Origin: Bacteroidota bacterium | GTDB taxonomy: Bacteria > Bacteroidota > Bacteroidia > Chitinophagales > Chitinophagaceae | Length of the DNA: 5,975 bases | Assembly (NCBI GenBank): GCA_023418315.1 | Contig: JAEZZY010000055.1 | Location: forward strand, 1 to 5,975 | Direction of reading: 5' to 3' | Shown here: positions 1 through 5,714 of the stretch, one piece after another | Layout: the number at the start of each line of letters is the position of its first letter | How positions within the stretch are numbered: position 1 is the first letter of the stretch | Notes under the pieces: model-generated | Databases searched by the model: none | Seen by the model: the letters and a program-made list of their open reading frames with translations, nothing else | Told to the model about the DNA's origin: nothing | Translations under genes and position numbers: made by a program

Positions 1-209
1 ACTGTTTTGGCAATGGTATTGGCTACGCCGTGGTCTTTAAAAATAAAAAAAGCTGCAAAATTGAACGCCGCCGCCCACACTACCGCTTGAAAAGGTGTAA
101 GTACTTTGGTAGATACAACCGTGGCGATGGAATTGGCGGCATCATGAAAACCATTGATGTAATCGAAGATGAGCGCCAAGGCTATGATGACAATGAGTAG
201 AACCGTCAT
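1..209 (-). CDS. pit: PiT-family inorganic phosphate transporter, N-terminal part (cut by window edge)
   Basis: Inner-membrane carrier of the PiT family, which imports inorganic phosphate (as metal-phosphate or with a cation). Only the first 69 codons are in the window; the rest lies beyond base 1. Visible features are a first hydrophobic segment (residues 1-17), then the family signature NGFHDAANSIATVVSTK (residues 19-35), followed by LTPFQAVVWAA leading into a second helix and a GVANTIAK stretch at 61-68. The Asp and Asn of the DAANS motif are the conserved transport-related residues of the family. The start ATG lies 21 nt after the stop of the DUF47 gene, which implies co-transcription with it. 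The pairing of a PiT carrier with a DUF47 protein is a well-known arrangement. I am confident of the family; substrate preference (phosphate rather than sulfate) is inferred from the partner gene. Confidence 0.93.
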   Translation of the reverse strand, partial: MTVLLIVIIALALIFDYINGFHDAANSIATVVSTKVLTPFQAVVWAAAFNFAAFFIFKDHGVANTIAKT

Positions 210-230
210 GATACGTTCGGAAAAAGTTTT

Positions 231-878
231 TTAAGAATATTTGATGATGATGGTTTCAATAACATTGGAGGCATCCTCACATTTATCCGTTACGATTTCG
301 AGTACTTCATAGAGGTCTTTTTTCTTAATCAGGTCTATAGCATCTATGGAAGAAGAGAACATATTCACCATGGCGCTATCCAGCAGTTCATCCCCTTCAT
401 TTTCCATGCTGTTTATCAATACACAGGCATCGGTAATGGCTTTCAGGTCTTTCATATCGCGCAGGTCATGCACGGCTTCTTTGAGCGCCGAGATGGCTTT
501 GCAAATGATGCGGGCATATTCTTTCGTTACGACATCATTATGGTCAATATTATACATGGCAATACGCTTGCCCGCTGCCCATATATAGTCCGCCACATCA
601 TCCAGTGCGGTAGCCAGAAAGTGAATGTCTTCCCGATCGAAAGGAGTGATGAAATTCCTGCCCAGCTCTACAAATATTTTATGGGTAATATCATCATTCT
701 TGTGTTCATAATCTTCCAGCTTCTTCAGCAGACTGTCTGCTTTTTCTACATCCGTTTGCTCTGTGGCTTCCTGGAAAATATGCGCCATTTCCAGAAGCGT
801 GGCCGATACCTGCTCAAATAAGTTATAGAAAACCTTATCCTTCGGCACGAATAATTTTACGAACGAGGTAAAAGACAT
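231..878 (-). CDS. DUF47 / PhoU-like Pit accessory protein
   Basis: Cytoplasmic, all-helical protein of 215 residues, the usual size for the DUF47 (PhoU_div) family, whose genes normally sit beside PiT phosphate carriers and are thought to regulate or assist them. Recognisable parts are YEHKNDDITHKIF (57-69), the family stretch TPFDREDIHFLATALDDVADYI (from residue 78), and ENEGDELLD (159-167). The spaced acidic residues (D81, D84, D93, D94, D97, E159, E161, D163) match the E/D-rich helices that bind metal in PhoU-like folds. No signal peptide or membrane segment is seen. The start ATG follows an A-rich leader, with a good -7 box about 24 nt upstream; the pit gene starts 21 nt after the stop. 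Exact role in transport control is family-level inference. Confidence 0.93.
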   Translation of the reverse strand: MSFTSFVKLFVPKDKVFYNLFEQVSATLLEMAHIFQEATEQTDVEKADSLLKKLEDYEHKNDDITHKIFVELGRNFITPFDREDIHFLATALDDVADYIWAAGKRIAMYNIDHNDVVTKEYARIICKAISALKEAVHDLRDMKDLKAITDACVLINSMENEGDELLDSAMVNMFSSSIDAIDLIKKKDLYEVLEIVTDKCEDASNVIETIIIKYS

Positions 879-901
879 GATGTTTATTTTTTAAAACGTG
901 G

Positions 902-909
902 CAAATGTA
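902..909 (-). promoter_or_regulatory. Candidate -7 promoter box of the DUF47-pit operon
   Basis: TACATTTG on the minus strand is an exact match to the Bacteroidota -7 consensus TAnnTTTG. It is the only exact match in the 102-nt gap between the porin and the DUF47 gene, and lies 23 nt before the start ATG. A -33 element (TTTG) is poor: about 20 nt upstream there is only TTTTAAAG. Transcription would begin close to position 898-895, giving a leader of roughly 20 nt. This suggests that DUF47-pit can be expressed separately from the porin upstream. Confidence 0.55.
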
Positions 910-980
910 TTTTTACTTAAATGAACTTCTCTTTAAAATGCGATTTGATAATAATTTGGTAACATAGACTCCGGCTTTTC

Positions 981-2300
981 TTAAAATCTATACTGTAATC
1001 GAAAGGTAAACAGATCATCCCGCAAATCCTTATCGTAGCCCGCTATATTGGTTGTTTCATTAGTGATATGGTCGTAGTAGAAGAACGCTTTTACATGCAC
1101 ATTGATATAATACAGAAATCCTACACCGAGCGTATTGTAGCGCACATCAGCAGCCGTAAAACCTTTTGTTGCATCTACTTCTTTTCCTTTTACGCTTTTA
1201 TTGGGGTCATACCAGTCATACTTGGCTATAAATTGTAAATTATTAACTCCTAAATGCTGCAAATAATAAAAATAGGCTCCGTCAAAATTACGAATATATA
1301 GGGGTTGAGGAAGCGTGCCGGAAACAGGATAGCTGCCCGGCGTTTCGGAGGTAGCGGCGGTGGCGGTTTGCCTTCCCCGGATGTACTCCGCACGAAATTC
1401 GGTATATCCCTTTCGGTTAGGGATTTTGAATTGCACATCTGCGCCTATGTATTTCCTCGGCGCTACATAGTTTCTGTTGGATTCGGCGCTATCTCGCAGC
1501 ATTACTGCGTTTGCGCCCTTTCCATAGGCTTTATAGAGAAGCGGCGACTGGCTTACAATGCCTCCCGAATATCCCGAAATACTGCCGCTCAGTGTCCATC
1601 CGGCTTTGTTGAGTGTTTGTTTTTTCAGATAAAGCCTGCCGATGACGTCCTTATGATTATCGTATTCCATAGGGCCGGCAAGACCTTGCCCGTTGAAAAC
1701 GCCGATATCCAGTTTCACATATTTTTTAAACGGATTGGATGATTTTCTGGGGTCCACGGTTAGCATAACGCCCATATCGCGTTCGGTCTTCATCAGTATC
1801 TGCGACATGCGGCCGCGTTCCGGCGTTTCGCGGTCGGAGGAAGAAAGATTGGCTTCAAAACCCATAGGGCGGGCAAACATACCTGCGCTCAGGGAGAAGA
1901 GTTCCAGTTTGTTTTCATAAAATCTTCCCCAAAAATCCCGTATGGCTACGCCGCGCTCGGTGCCGTCAAACTGAAAAGCAAACAAAGCAAGCGGTTTTCC
2001 TTCATCGGTATAGTGCCCATAGTCCACACGGATGCGGCCCCGGCGCAACATGAAGCGGTTGTTGGCATTGGGCGAAAAATCCCCGCCACTATAGTTCTTA
2101 GCTCCTTTGCTTTCCGTCCATTGAAATTGCGGCTGCATATAGCCTCCGAATTTGAGACGGTCGTGTTTTCCGTAAAGTGGATAAATACCTTTACCGATGG
2201 TAGTGGAGGTATCCATCATATCCGTAAGGAAACGTTGTGCATTTGCCTGTAAGGAAAAAATCACCAGAGCGCTGCATAGGATATAGTTGACCAATTTCAT
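981..2300 (-). CDS. Porin O/P family outer-membrane porin (phosphate-selective porin type)
   Basis: Predicted outer-membrane beta-barrel of 439 residues. The ATG start gives a clean signal peptide: KL after Met, a hydrophobic core NYILCSALVIFSL, then AxA-type cleavage QANA|Q after residue 21. The mature part opens with YPLYGKHDRLKFGGYMQPQFQW (residues 40-61) and NRFMLRRGRIRVDYGH (81-96), the arginine-rich early-strand pattern of Porin_O_P proteins; many alternating strands follow and the chain ends in RLQYRF, with the terminal aromatic residue needed for Bam-dependent insertion. The reading frame extends seven codons upstream to a TTG at 2321, but that TTG sits inside the predicted -7 box and would spoil the signal peptide, so I reject it. 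With the DUF47-pit genes downstream it fits a phosphate entry route across the outer membrane. The true substrate could be another anion. Confidence 0.92.
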   Translation of the reverse strand: MKLVNYILCSALVIFSLQANAQRFLTDMMDTSTTIGKGIYPLYGKHDRLKFGGYMQPQFQWTESKGAKNYSGGDFSPNANNRFMLRRGRIRVDYGHYTDEGKPLALFAFQFDGTERGVAIRDFWGRFYENKLELFSLSAGMFARPMGFEANLSSSDRETPERGRMSQILMKTERDMGVMLTVDPRKSSNPFKKYVKLDIGVFNGQGLAGPMEYDNHKDVIGRLYLKKQTLNKAGWTLSGSISGYSGGIVSQSPLLYKAYGKGANAVMLRDSAESNRNYVAPRKYIGADVQFKIPNRKGYTEFRAEYIRGRQTATAATSETPGSYPVSGTLPQPLYIRNFDGAYFYYLQHLGVNNLQFIAKYDWYDPNKSVKGKEVDATKGFTAADVRYNTLGVGFLYYINVHVKAFFYYDHITNETTNIAGYDKDLRDDLFTFRLQYRF

Positions 2301-2318
2301 TGAGGCAGGAATGAAGCG

Positions 2319-2326
2319 CAAAACTA
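2319..2326 (-). promoter_or_regulatory. Candidate -7 promoter box of the porin gene
   Basis: TAGTTTTG on the minus strand matches TAnnTTTG exactly and ends 18 nt before the ATG at 2300. A T-rich run (TTTTTTC) about 17-23 nt upstream is the best available -33 candidate, and it is imperfect. Transcription would start around 2315-2312, leaving a leader of only about 12-15 nt, which is short but acceptable. The box overlaps the upstream TTG codon at 2321, supporting the ATG as the real start. Confidence 0.5.
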
Positions 2327-2380
2327 TTTCCGTCCTTTCATTGAAAAAAGAAATAATGAAAAGGTAATAATTTCTTAACG

Positions 2381-2409
2381 TAGGGATAATGTAAAAAATT
2401 TATCACCTA
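2381..2409 (-). repeat. Imperfect inverted repeat between ogt and the porin gene
   Basis: On the minus strand TAGGTGATAA and TTATCCCTA can pair over nine base pairs with one bulged T, around a ten-base loop that contains a T run. It begins 6 nt after the ogt stop codon and could end the upstream operon's transcript or stabilise its 3' end. It lacks the T tract directly after the stem that an intrinsic terminator needs, so the terminator reading is weak; an operator for the porin promoter about 55 nt downstream is the alternative. Confidence 0.3.
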
Positions 2410-2415
2410 TGGGCA

Positions 2416-2928
2416 TTAAAATAAACAAGGTGTAGGGTAGGGTTGCTCCAGCTCCAGCAAAAAGGATTTCTTGTCCAGCCCTCCGGCATAGCCGGTGAGC
2501 TTGCCATTCGTACCGATTACGCGGTGGCAGGGTACAATGATGGAAAGAGGATTTTTGCCGTTGGCAAGCCCCACGGCACGGGTAGCATGGCGGTTGCCCA
2601 GGGCTTGGGCGATGTGCAGATAGGTTTTGGTGGTTCCATAGGGTATGTGCAGCAGCTCGTTCCATACCCGGTTTTGAAAATCCGTACCGGTGAAGCGTAG
2701 GGGCAGATGGAAGGCAGTTCGTTGTTTTAAAAAATATTCCCGGAGTTGCTTTTCGGTTTCGCAGAGCAAGGCATGATGCTTCTCTTCCCTGTTTTTATCC
2801 GGGTTTAAATGATCCTTCTCCACATCTTCTTCCCAAAGTGCTGCCAGCAAATGAGTATCGTCGGCCATGAGCAGGAGCGCACCAACGGGCGTTTCTATTT
2901 TTTTATGTTTTATAGAATCGGCGTGCAT
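2416..2928 (-). CDS. ogt: Methylated-DNA--protein-cysteine methyltransferase (O6-alkylguanine repair)
   Basis: Suicide DNA-repair protein that moves the alkyl group from O6-alkylguanine (and O4-alkylthymine) to its own cysteine. The 170-residue chain carries the invariant active-site motif PCHRVIG (residues 133-139) with acceptor Cys134. It also has the DNA-binding helix-turn-helix region FQNRVWNELLHIPYGTTKTYLHIA (84-107), the Arg-finger stretch RAVG (117-120) that flips the damaged base out, and the C-terminal NGKLTGYAGGLDKK (141-154). The N-terminal part (IETPVGALLLMADD) is the usual ribonuclease-H-like domain; no Ada-type methylphosphotriester domain or AraC domain is attached, so it is a stand-alone Ogt/MGMT type. 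It starts 14 nt after the stop of the membrane-protein gene, so it is probably the last gene of the ric operon. Co-expression with nitric-oxide genes would make sense because nitrosated amines yield DNA-alkylating agents; that link is inference. Confidence 0.96.
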   Translation of the reverse strand: MHADSIKHKKIETPVGALLLMADDTHLLAALWEEDVEKDHLNPDKNREEKHHALLCETEKQLREYFLKQRTAFHLPLRFTGTDFQNRVWNELLHIPYGTTKTYLHIAQALGNRHATRAVGLANGKNPLSIIVPCHRVIGTNGKLTGYAGGLDKKSFLLELEQPYPTPCLF

Positions 2929-2942
2929 GATGTTTTGCGTCT

Positions 2943-4178
2943 TTATCCTTCACCTAATTTCTTTTTCCTAAGCCCCACTTGCGAAAGCGCCAATAAGACA
3001 GCGCTGCTCAGCAACACCACAGCCGCGCCGAATAGCAGCTCATTGATAAACGGTATCGGGATGTAGGCAAAGGCGGCAACGCCCTGGATGCCTAAGAACA
3101 ATTCGTTGAGCACAACGCCTATAAAGAAGCCAAATGCTGCGGATATAGCGATTTTGGTGGGGGTAAGGATTTTTTGGGCAAATAAATATCCGATGAGAAA
3201 AAGACTATACACACCCAGCAATACCAGATGCAGGTACGCAATCACAATAGGGCGAATGCCAAAAACAAGCTGACTGAGAGAAGGAATGACTGATATGGCT
3301 TGTAATATAAATTTCATAGTGAGCGCCAGCGCCGAGGCATAGAAAAACCATCGAATCCATAGCGGAAAAAAATCGGCTTTTCGTTCGTTAAAATACTTCC
3401 ACATCCGTATAAGCAGCATTACCCAGGCAACAAGCTGAACCATAGTTGCCACAACGGTCAGCAAGTAGATCCATGCAGGAAGTTTTGCCCATAGGATGGA
3501 AAGAAAAAACGTAGGGATAGCCGTAAGGCTGAACAGCCAAAAATATTTTTTTAAAGCGGGTGCATCTTGCGGAAGAAACGCCGTTATCATAGCGATGCAT
3601 CCGAAAAAGAACCAGCCACTGTATTGAAAATGTAAATAATAATAAACCGAGCCGAGGTAAAAATTGGGATCAAATGATTTCATCGCCATCATATAGGCTA
3701 AGGACAAAGGACCTGCCGCCGACAAGATATTGAATAACAAACCTGCCTTAGCCCAGGGTGCGGAACGATGCCCCTGCGGAAGGTGCCTGCTGTCTTTGAA
3801 ATAAACAATGGCAAACACGAGGGCTATGACGATAGACAAGGTGGAAAAACTAATGGATAAGGTTTTATAGCCCTGAAACGTAAAAGACACCAGCATTCCG
3901 AAGGCTACAAAAAGATTGCAACCAAGCAGCAGATGGTATTTTCTCCGCTGAAGATCGGTAAGGTAAGGGGAAAGGAGGAGCAACAAACCGCTGTATAAGA
4001 GCTGGGTAATCCAGCCGCAGAACGCAAAATGCGAATGCGCATGCAAGAGGTTTTTTTGCTCCAGAAAGGGAAAATTGAACGCGATTTTATAACGCATCAG
4101 CGTACCGTACAGCGCCACAATGATGAGGCTTAGCAAACCCAGCCGAAACCATGTATAAATACTGTCGTGGTTCCTCAT
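2943..4178 (-). CDS. 12-helix membrane protein resembling a reduced heme-copper oxidase subunit I
   Basis: Inner-membrane protein of 411 residues with about twelve hydrophobic helices (roughly 10-28, 48-71, 81-101, 107-127, 143-165, 178-202, 212-231, 235-259, 275-298, 308-334, 344-366, 376-402). Twelve is the core count of heme-copper oxidase subunit I. Histidines sit where haem ligands are expected: LLHAHSHFAFCGW at the head of helix 2 (H46, H48, H50), YYYLHFQYSGWFFFG in helix 6 (H183), and RPIVIAYLHLVLLG in helix 10 (H317). Helix 7 lacks the His pair that binds CuB, and helix 10 has one His rather than two. It may therefore bind one haem but not have a standard oxygen- or NO-reducing centre. 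It lies between a Crp regulator and ogt, downstream of ric, which suggests a nitrosative-stress role. The frame extends five codons to a TTG overlapping the crp stop; I prefer the ATG 11 nt after that stop, which follows an A-rich leader. An NnrS-like protein is the alternative. Function unproven. Confidence 0.72.
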   Translation of the reverse strand: MRNHDSIYTWFRLGLLSLIIVALYGTLMRYKIAFNFPFLEQKNLLHAHSHFAFCGWITQLLYSGLLLLLSPYLTDLQRRKYHLLLGCNLFVAFGMLVSFTFQGYKTLSISFSTLSIVIALVFAIVYFKDSRHLPQGHRSAPWAKAGLLFNILSAAGPLSLAYMMAMKSFDPNFYLGSVYYYLHFQYSGWFFFGCIAMITAFLPQDAPALKKYFWLFSLTAIPTFFLSILWAKLPAWIYLLTVVATMVQLVAWVMLLIRMWKYFNERKADFFPLWIRWFFYASALALTMKFILQAISVIPSLSQLVFGIRPIVIAYLHLVLLGVYSLFLIGYLFAQKILTPTKIAISAAFGFFIGVVLNELFLGIQGVAAFAYIPIPFINELLFGAAVVLLSSAVLLALSQVGLRKKKLGEG

Positions 4179-4189
4179 TTTTAATATTG

Positions 4190-4777
4190 TCAATAATATA
4201 TTTTGTGGTTAATGATTTTAACCTTGCCTTCCGTTTTCATTTTCAAGAGGGTGCGTATAACCGTTTCTACGCGTAAGCCGGTATGGTCGGCAATCTGCTG
4301 CCTGGTATAGGGCACTATTTCTATCTTCGCGGTTTCGTTATCCTTTTTATTTTCTAAGAACTGCAGGATTTTTTCTTCCGGCGTATGCTGTACCCATATC
4401 TGAAAAGACGTTGCTTTTTTATAGATACGCTCTGCAAAGTTATACATCATTTTCTCGGTAAACTCCGGATAATCTTTCAGGATATTATCAAAATGCTCTT
4501 TTCTTAGTTTGAGAATGACGCAATCGGCTACTGCCTGTGCGGTGCTGGGATACACTTTTGCCAGCAGCAGGGGCGGTTCGCCAAAGCTTTGCCCATCTTT
4601 AAAGATGCCTTGTATCAGCTCTTTGCCGTCGCCATTGGTGGAAAACAATCTTATTTCGCCGGATACTACCTGGTAGTAATAATAAGGCATATCCCCCTCT
4701 TTAAAAAGCAAATCACCTTTTTTAAATTTTCTGGCAACTCCGCCATACGTAATCAGTATATCGTAATCTATTTGCAT
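4190..4777 (-). CDS. Crp/FNR-family transcriptional regulator
   Basis: Regulator of 195 residues with an N-terminal cyclic-nucleotide-binding-type beta-roll (about 15-115: KFKKGDLLFKEGD at 17-29, GQSFGEPPLLLAK at 62-74), a dimer helix, and a C-terminal winged helix-turn-helix (YTRQQIADHTGLRVETVIRTLLKMKTEGKV, from 157). The recognition helix VETVIR (170-175) resembles FNR (VETISR) more than CRP (RETVGR). The Arg that holds the cyclic-nucleotide phosphate is absent: YPSTAQA replaces the usual PRxATA pattern. There is no FNR-type cysteine cluster; the only cysteine is C86. So neither cAMP nor a 4Fe-4S cluster is the likely signal; haem-bound NO, as in DNR-type members, is possible but not shown. 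It lies 39 nt after ric and directly ahead of the membrane-protein gene, suggesting control of this same operon. It is somewhat shorter than typical family members (about 220-230 residues) but looks complete. Confidence 0.93.
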   Translation of the reverse strand: MQIDYDILITYGGVARKFKKGDLLFKEGDMPYYYYQVVSGEIRLFSTNGDGKELIQGIFKDGQSFGEPPLLLAKVYPSTAQAVADCVILKLRKEHFDNILKDYPEFTEKMMYNFAERIYKKATSFQIWVQHTPEEKILQFLENKKDNETAKIEIVPYTRQQIADHTGLRVETVIRTLLKMKTEGKVKIINHKIYY

Positions 4778-4795
4778 CTGATGCTAACCTTATTC

Positions 4796-4814
4796 GGCTG
4801 CAAGCGGTGCAACC
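4796..4814 (-). other. Stem-loop in the ric-crp spacer
   Basis: In the minus-strand transcript GGUUGCA pairs with UGCAGCC (seven pairs, one of them G-U) around a five-base CCGCU loop. It starts two bases after the ric stop codon and fills half of the 39-nt spacer. No U run follows, so it is not a normal terminator. A role in 3'-end protection of ric mRNA or in setting the ric:crp expression ratio is possible. Confidence 0.45.
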
Positions 4815-4816
4815 AT

Positions 4817-5527
4817 TTATGAAACAAGAGAATGCTCTAAGGTAATAGATTTCGGGAACAAAATATTGTTTTCCAAATGAATGTGCAAATGTAGGTCTTC
4901 TTCAAACTCCTTTAATAACGAAAAGCTAACCCTATAGGTAGTACAAGCATCCGCAGGCGGCGTATAATCTTGCGTGAGCGCTGCAATCCTGCGGAAACGT
5001 TGCCCTTCGGTATCGTGCTCCTGCATCAGGTTTTGTATCGTGTTTTGCGTCTGTGGCGCTTGTGTGGTTTCTCCGCTTTGCTGCACCATTTTTCTGATGA
5101 GTGGGAATAAGACTTTCTCTTCTTCTTCCATGTGTATCGTCAGTTCTTCGGCACTTTCGGCAAATAAATAAGCTATTTCTTCCAGCTCCGGATGGCGTTC
5201 GCCATGCACCCTCACTATCTTATGCAGGTAGGGTAAGATTTCTTGTATCTTGGTGGTTACATAGCGGTGGTGTTTTTTCTCGATATAGTCGGCAAGCAGG
5301 TCTAAAGGCCATGCTGCATAATCCTCTCCCACCATGTTGCGCTCTTGGGTAGCAAACCTCAGTTCTTTTATAAGCGTTTCGGGAGGTGTTTGTTTTTTGT
5401 CGCAAGCCTCTGCTATGCTGCGGTTGCCATTGCAGCAAAAATCAATTTTATGCTTTTTAAATACGGATGCCGTGCGGTAATCTGCCGCTACCAGCTCGCC
5501 TATGACAGACTGTTCGGTAATGTTCAT
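4817..5527 (-). CDS. ric: Iron-sulfur cluster repair di-iron protein (RIC/ScdA/YtfE)
   Basis: Cytoplasmic di-iron protein that repairs iron-sulfur clusters damaged by nitric oxide or peroxide. The 236-residue chain has the two expected domains: an N-terminal ScdA_N domain (about 1-58) with DYRTASVFKKHKIDFCCNG (16-34), including the conserved Cys pair C31-C32, and a C-terminal hemerythrin-like domain (about 75-226). Candidate iron ligands are H86 or H87, H132 and E136 (HMEEE), H171 (EHD), and H215 and E219 (HIHLE), matching the His/Glu set known in YtfE. Length is close to the family's usual 220-240. The frame runs back to a TTG at 5602, but that TTG overlaps the predicted -7 box and the extra 25 residues do not belong to the family, so the ATG at 5527 after an A-rich leader is chosen. 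It heads the presumed operon ric-crp-membrane protein-ogt. Confidence 0.95.
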   Translation of the reverse strand: MNITEQSVIGELVAADYRTASVFKKHKIDFCCNGNRSIAEACDKKQTPPETLIKELRFATQERNMVGEDYAAWPLDLLADYIEKKHHRYVTTKIQEILPYLHKIVRVHGERHPELEEIAYLFAESAEELTIHMEEEEKVLFPLIRKMVQQSGETTQAPQTQNTIQNLMQEHDTEGQRFRRIAALTQDYTPPADACTTYRVSFSLLKEFEEDLHLHIHLENNILFPKSITLEHSLVS

Positions 5528-5599
5528 AATTGTTGTTTTTCGGATTAAAAAATGAGAAGTAGCAATCAAATCATGCAGCGTAGATAGCTTTTGACAAGG

Positions 5600-5607
5600 C
5601 AAAGATA
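5600..5607 (-). promoter_or_regulatory. Candidate -7 promoter box of the ric operon
   Basis: TATCTTTG on the minus strand is an exact TAnnTTTG match, about 72 nt before the ric ATG. Transcription would start near 5596-5593, giving a leader of about 65-70 nt. No -33 TTTG lies at the normal spacing (one is 12 nt upstream, too near; another TTTG-like stretch is about 23 nt upstream). A weak -33 together with the dyad just upstream fits an activator-dependent promoter. Confidence 0.5.
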
Positions 5608-5620
5608 AGTGGCTTAGTTC

Positions 5621-5648
5621 AAATAAAAGACAAAAAGGTCTTTTATTT
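5621..5648 (-). promoter_or_regulatory. Perfect 11-6-11 inverted repeat upstream of ric, candidate operator
   Basis: The minus strand reads AAATAAAAGAC, six bases, GTCTTTTATTT: a perfect 11-bp dyad. Its centre is about 38-41 bp upstream of the transcription start predicted from the TATCTTTG box, the position where Crp/FNR-type activators contact RNA polymerase (class II). A Crp-family gene lies in the operon. The half-site is not a textbook CRP or FNR site: the G-to-C distance across the centre is 11 bp rather than 9. The alternative is a weak AT-rich terminator for hemW, since the second arm is T-rich. Confidence 0.45.
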
Positions 5649-5714
5649 TTTTAGAACAGTTTTTTAATGAAATAATAAAAGCACCTCAAGTAGTTTTTTA
5701 AACAGAAAAAATCG

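Noticed and set aside
1305..1742. Plus-strand open frame of 145 codons inside the porin gene, and other plus-strand frames across the window
   Set aside because: They lie antisense to well-supported genes, have no recognisable domain or promoter, and show low-complexity shadow composition.
2351..2375. Inverted repeat GAAAT...ATTTC upstream of the porin promoter
   Set aside because: Only five contiguous pairs before mismatches, in A/T-rich sequence.
2375..2665. Minus-strand frame of 96 codons overlapping ogt in another phase
   Set aside because: The overlapping frame encodes the conserved PCHRVIG active site and the rest of Ogt; this one has no family features.
5658..5701. Direct repeat AGTTTTTTAA occurring twice in the hemW-ric gap (5658-5667 and 5692-5701)
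   Set aside because: Short and composed almost wholly of A/T in an A/T-rich gap; chance is sufficient explanation.
5696..5712. A-T-only hairpin just after the hemW stop as an intrinsic terminator
   Set aside because: The stem has no G-C pairs and is too weak to support a terminator call.
5528..5714. Classical FNR box (TTGAT-N4-ATCAA) or CRP box (TGTGA-N6-TCACA) ahead of ric
   Set aside because: Only a lone TTGAT half-site is present in the leader; the second half does not match. The perfect dyad at 5621-5648 has different half-sites.
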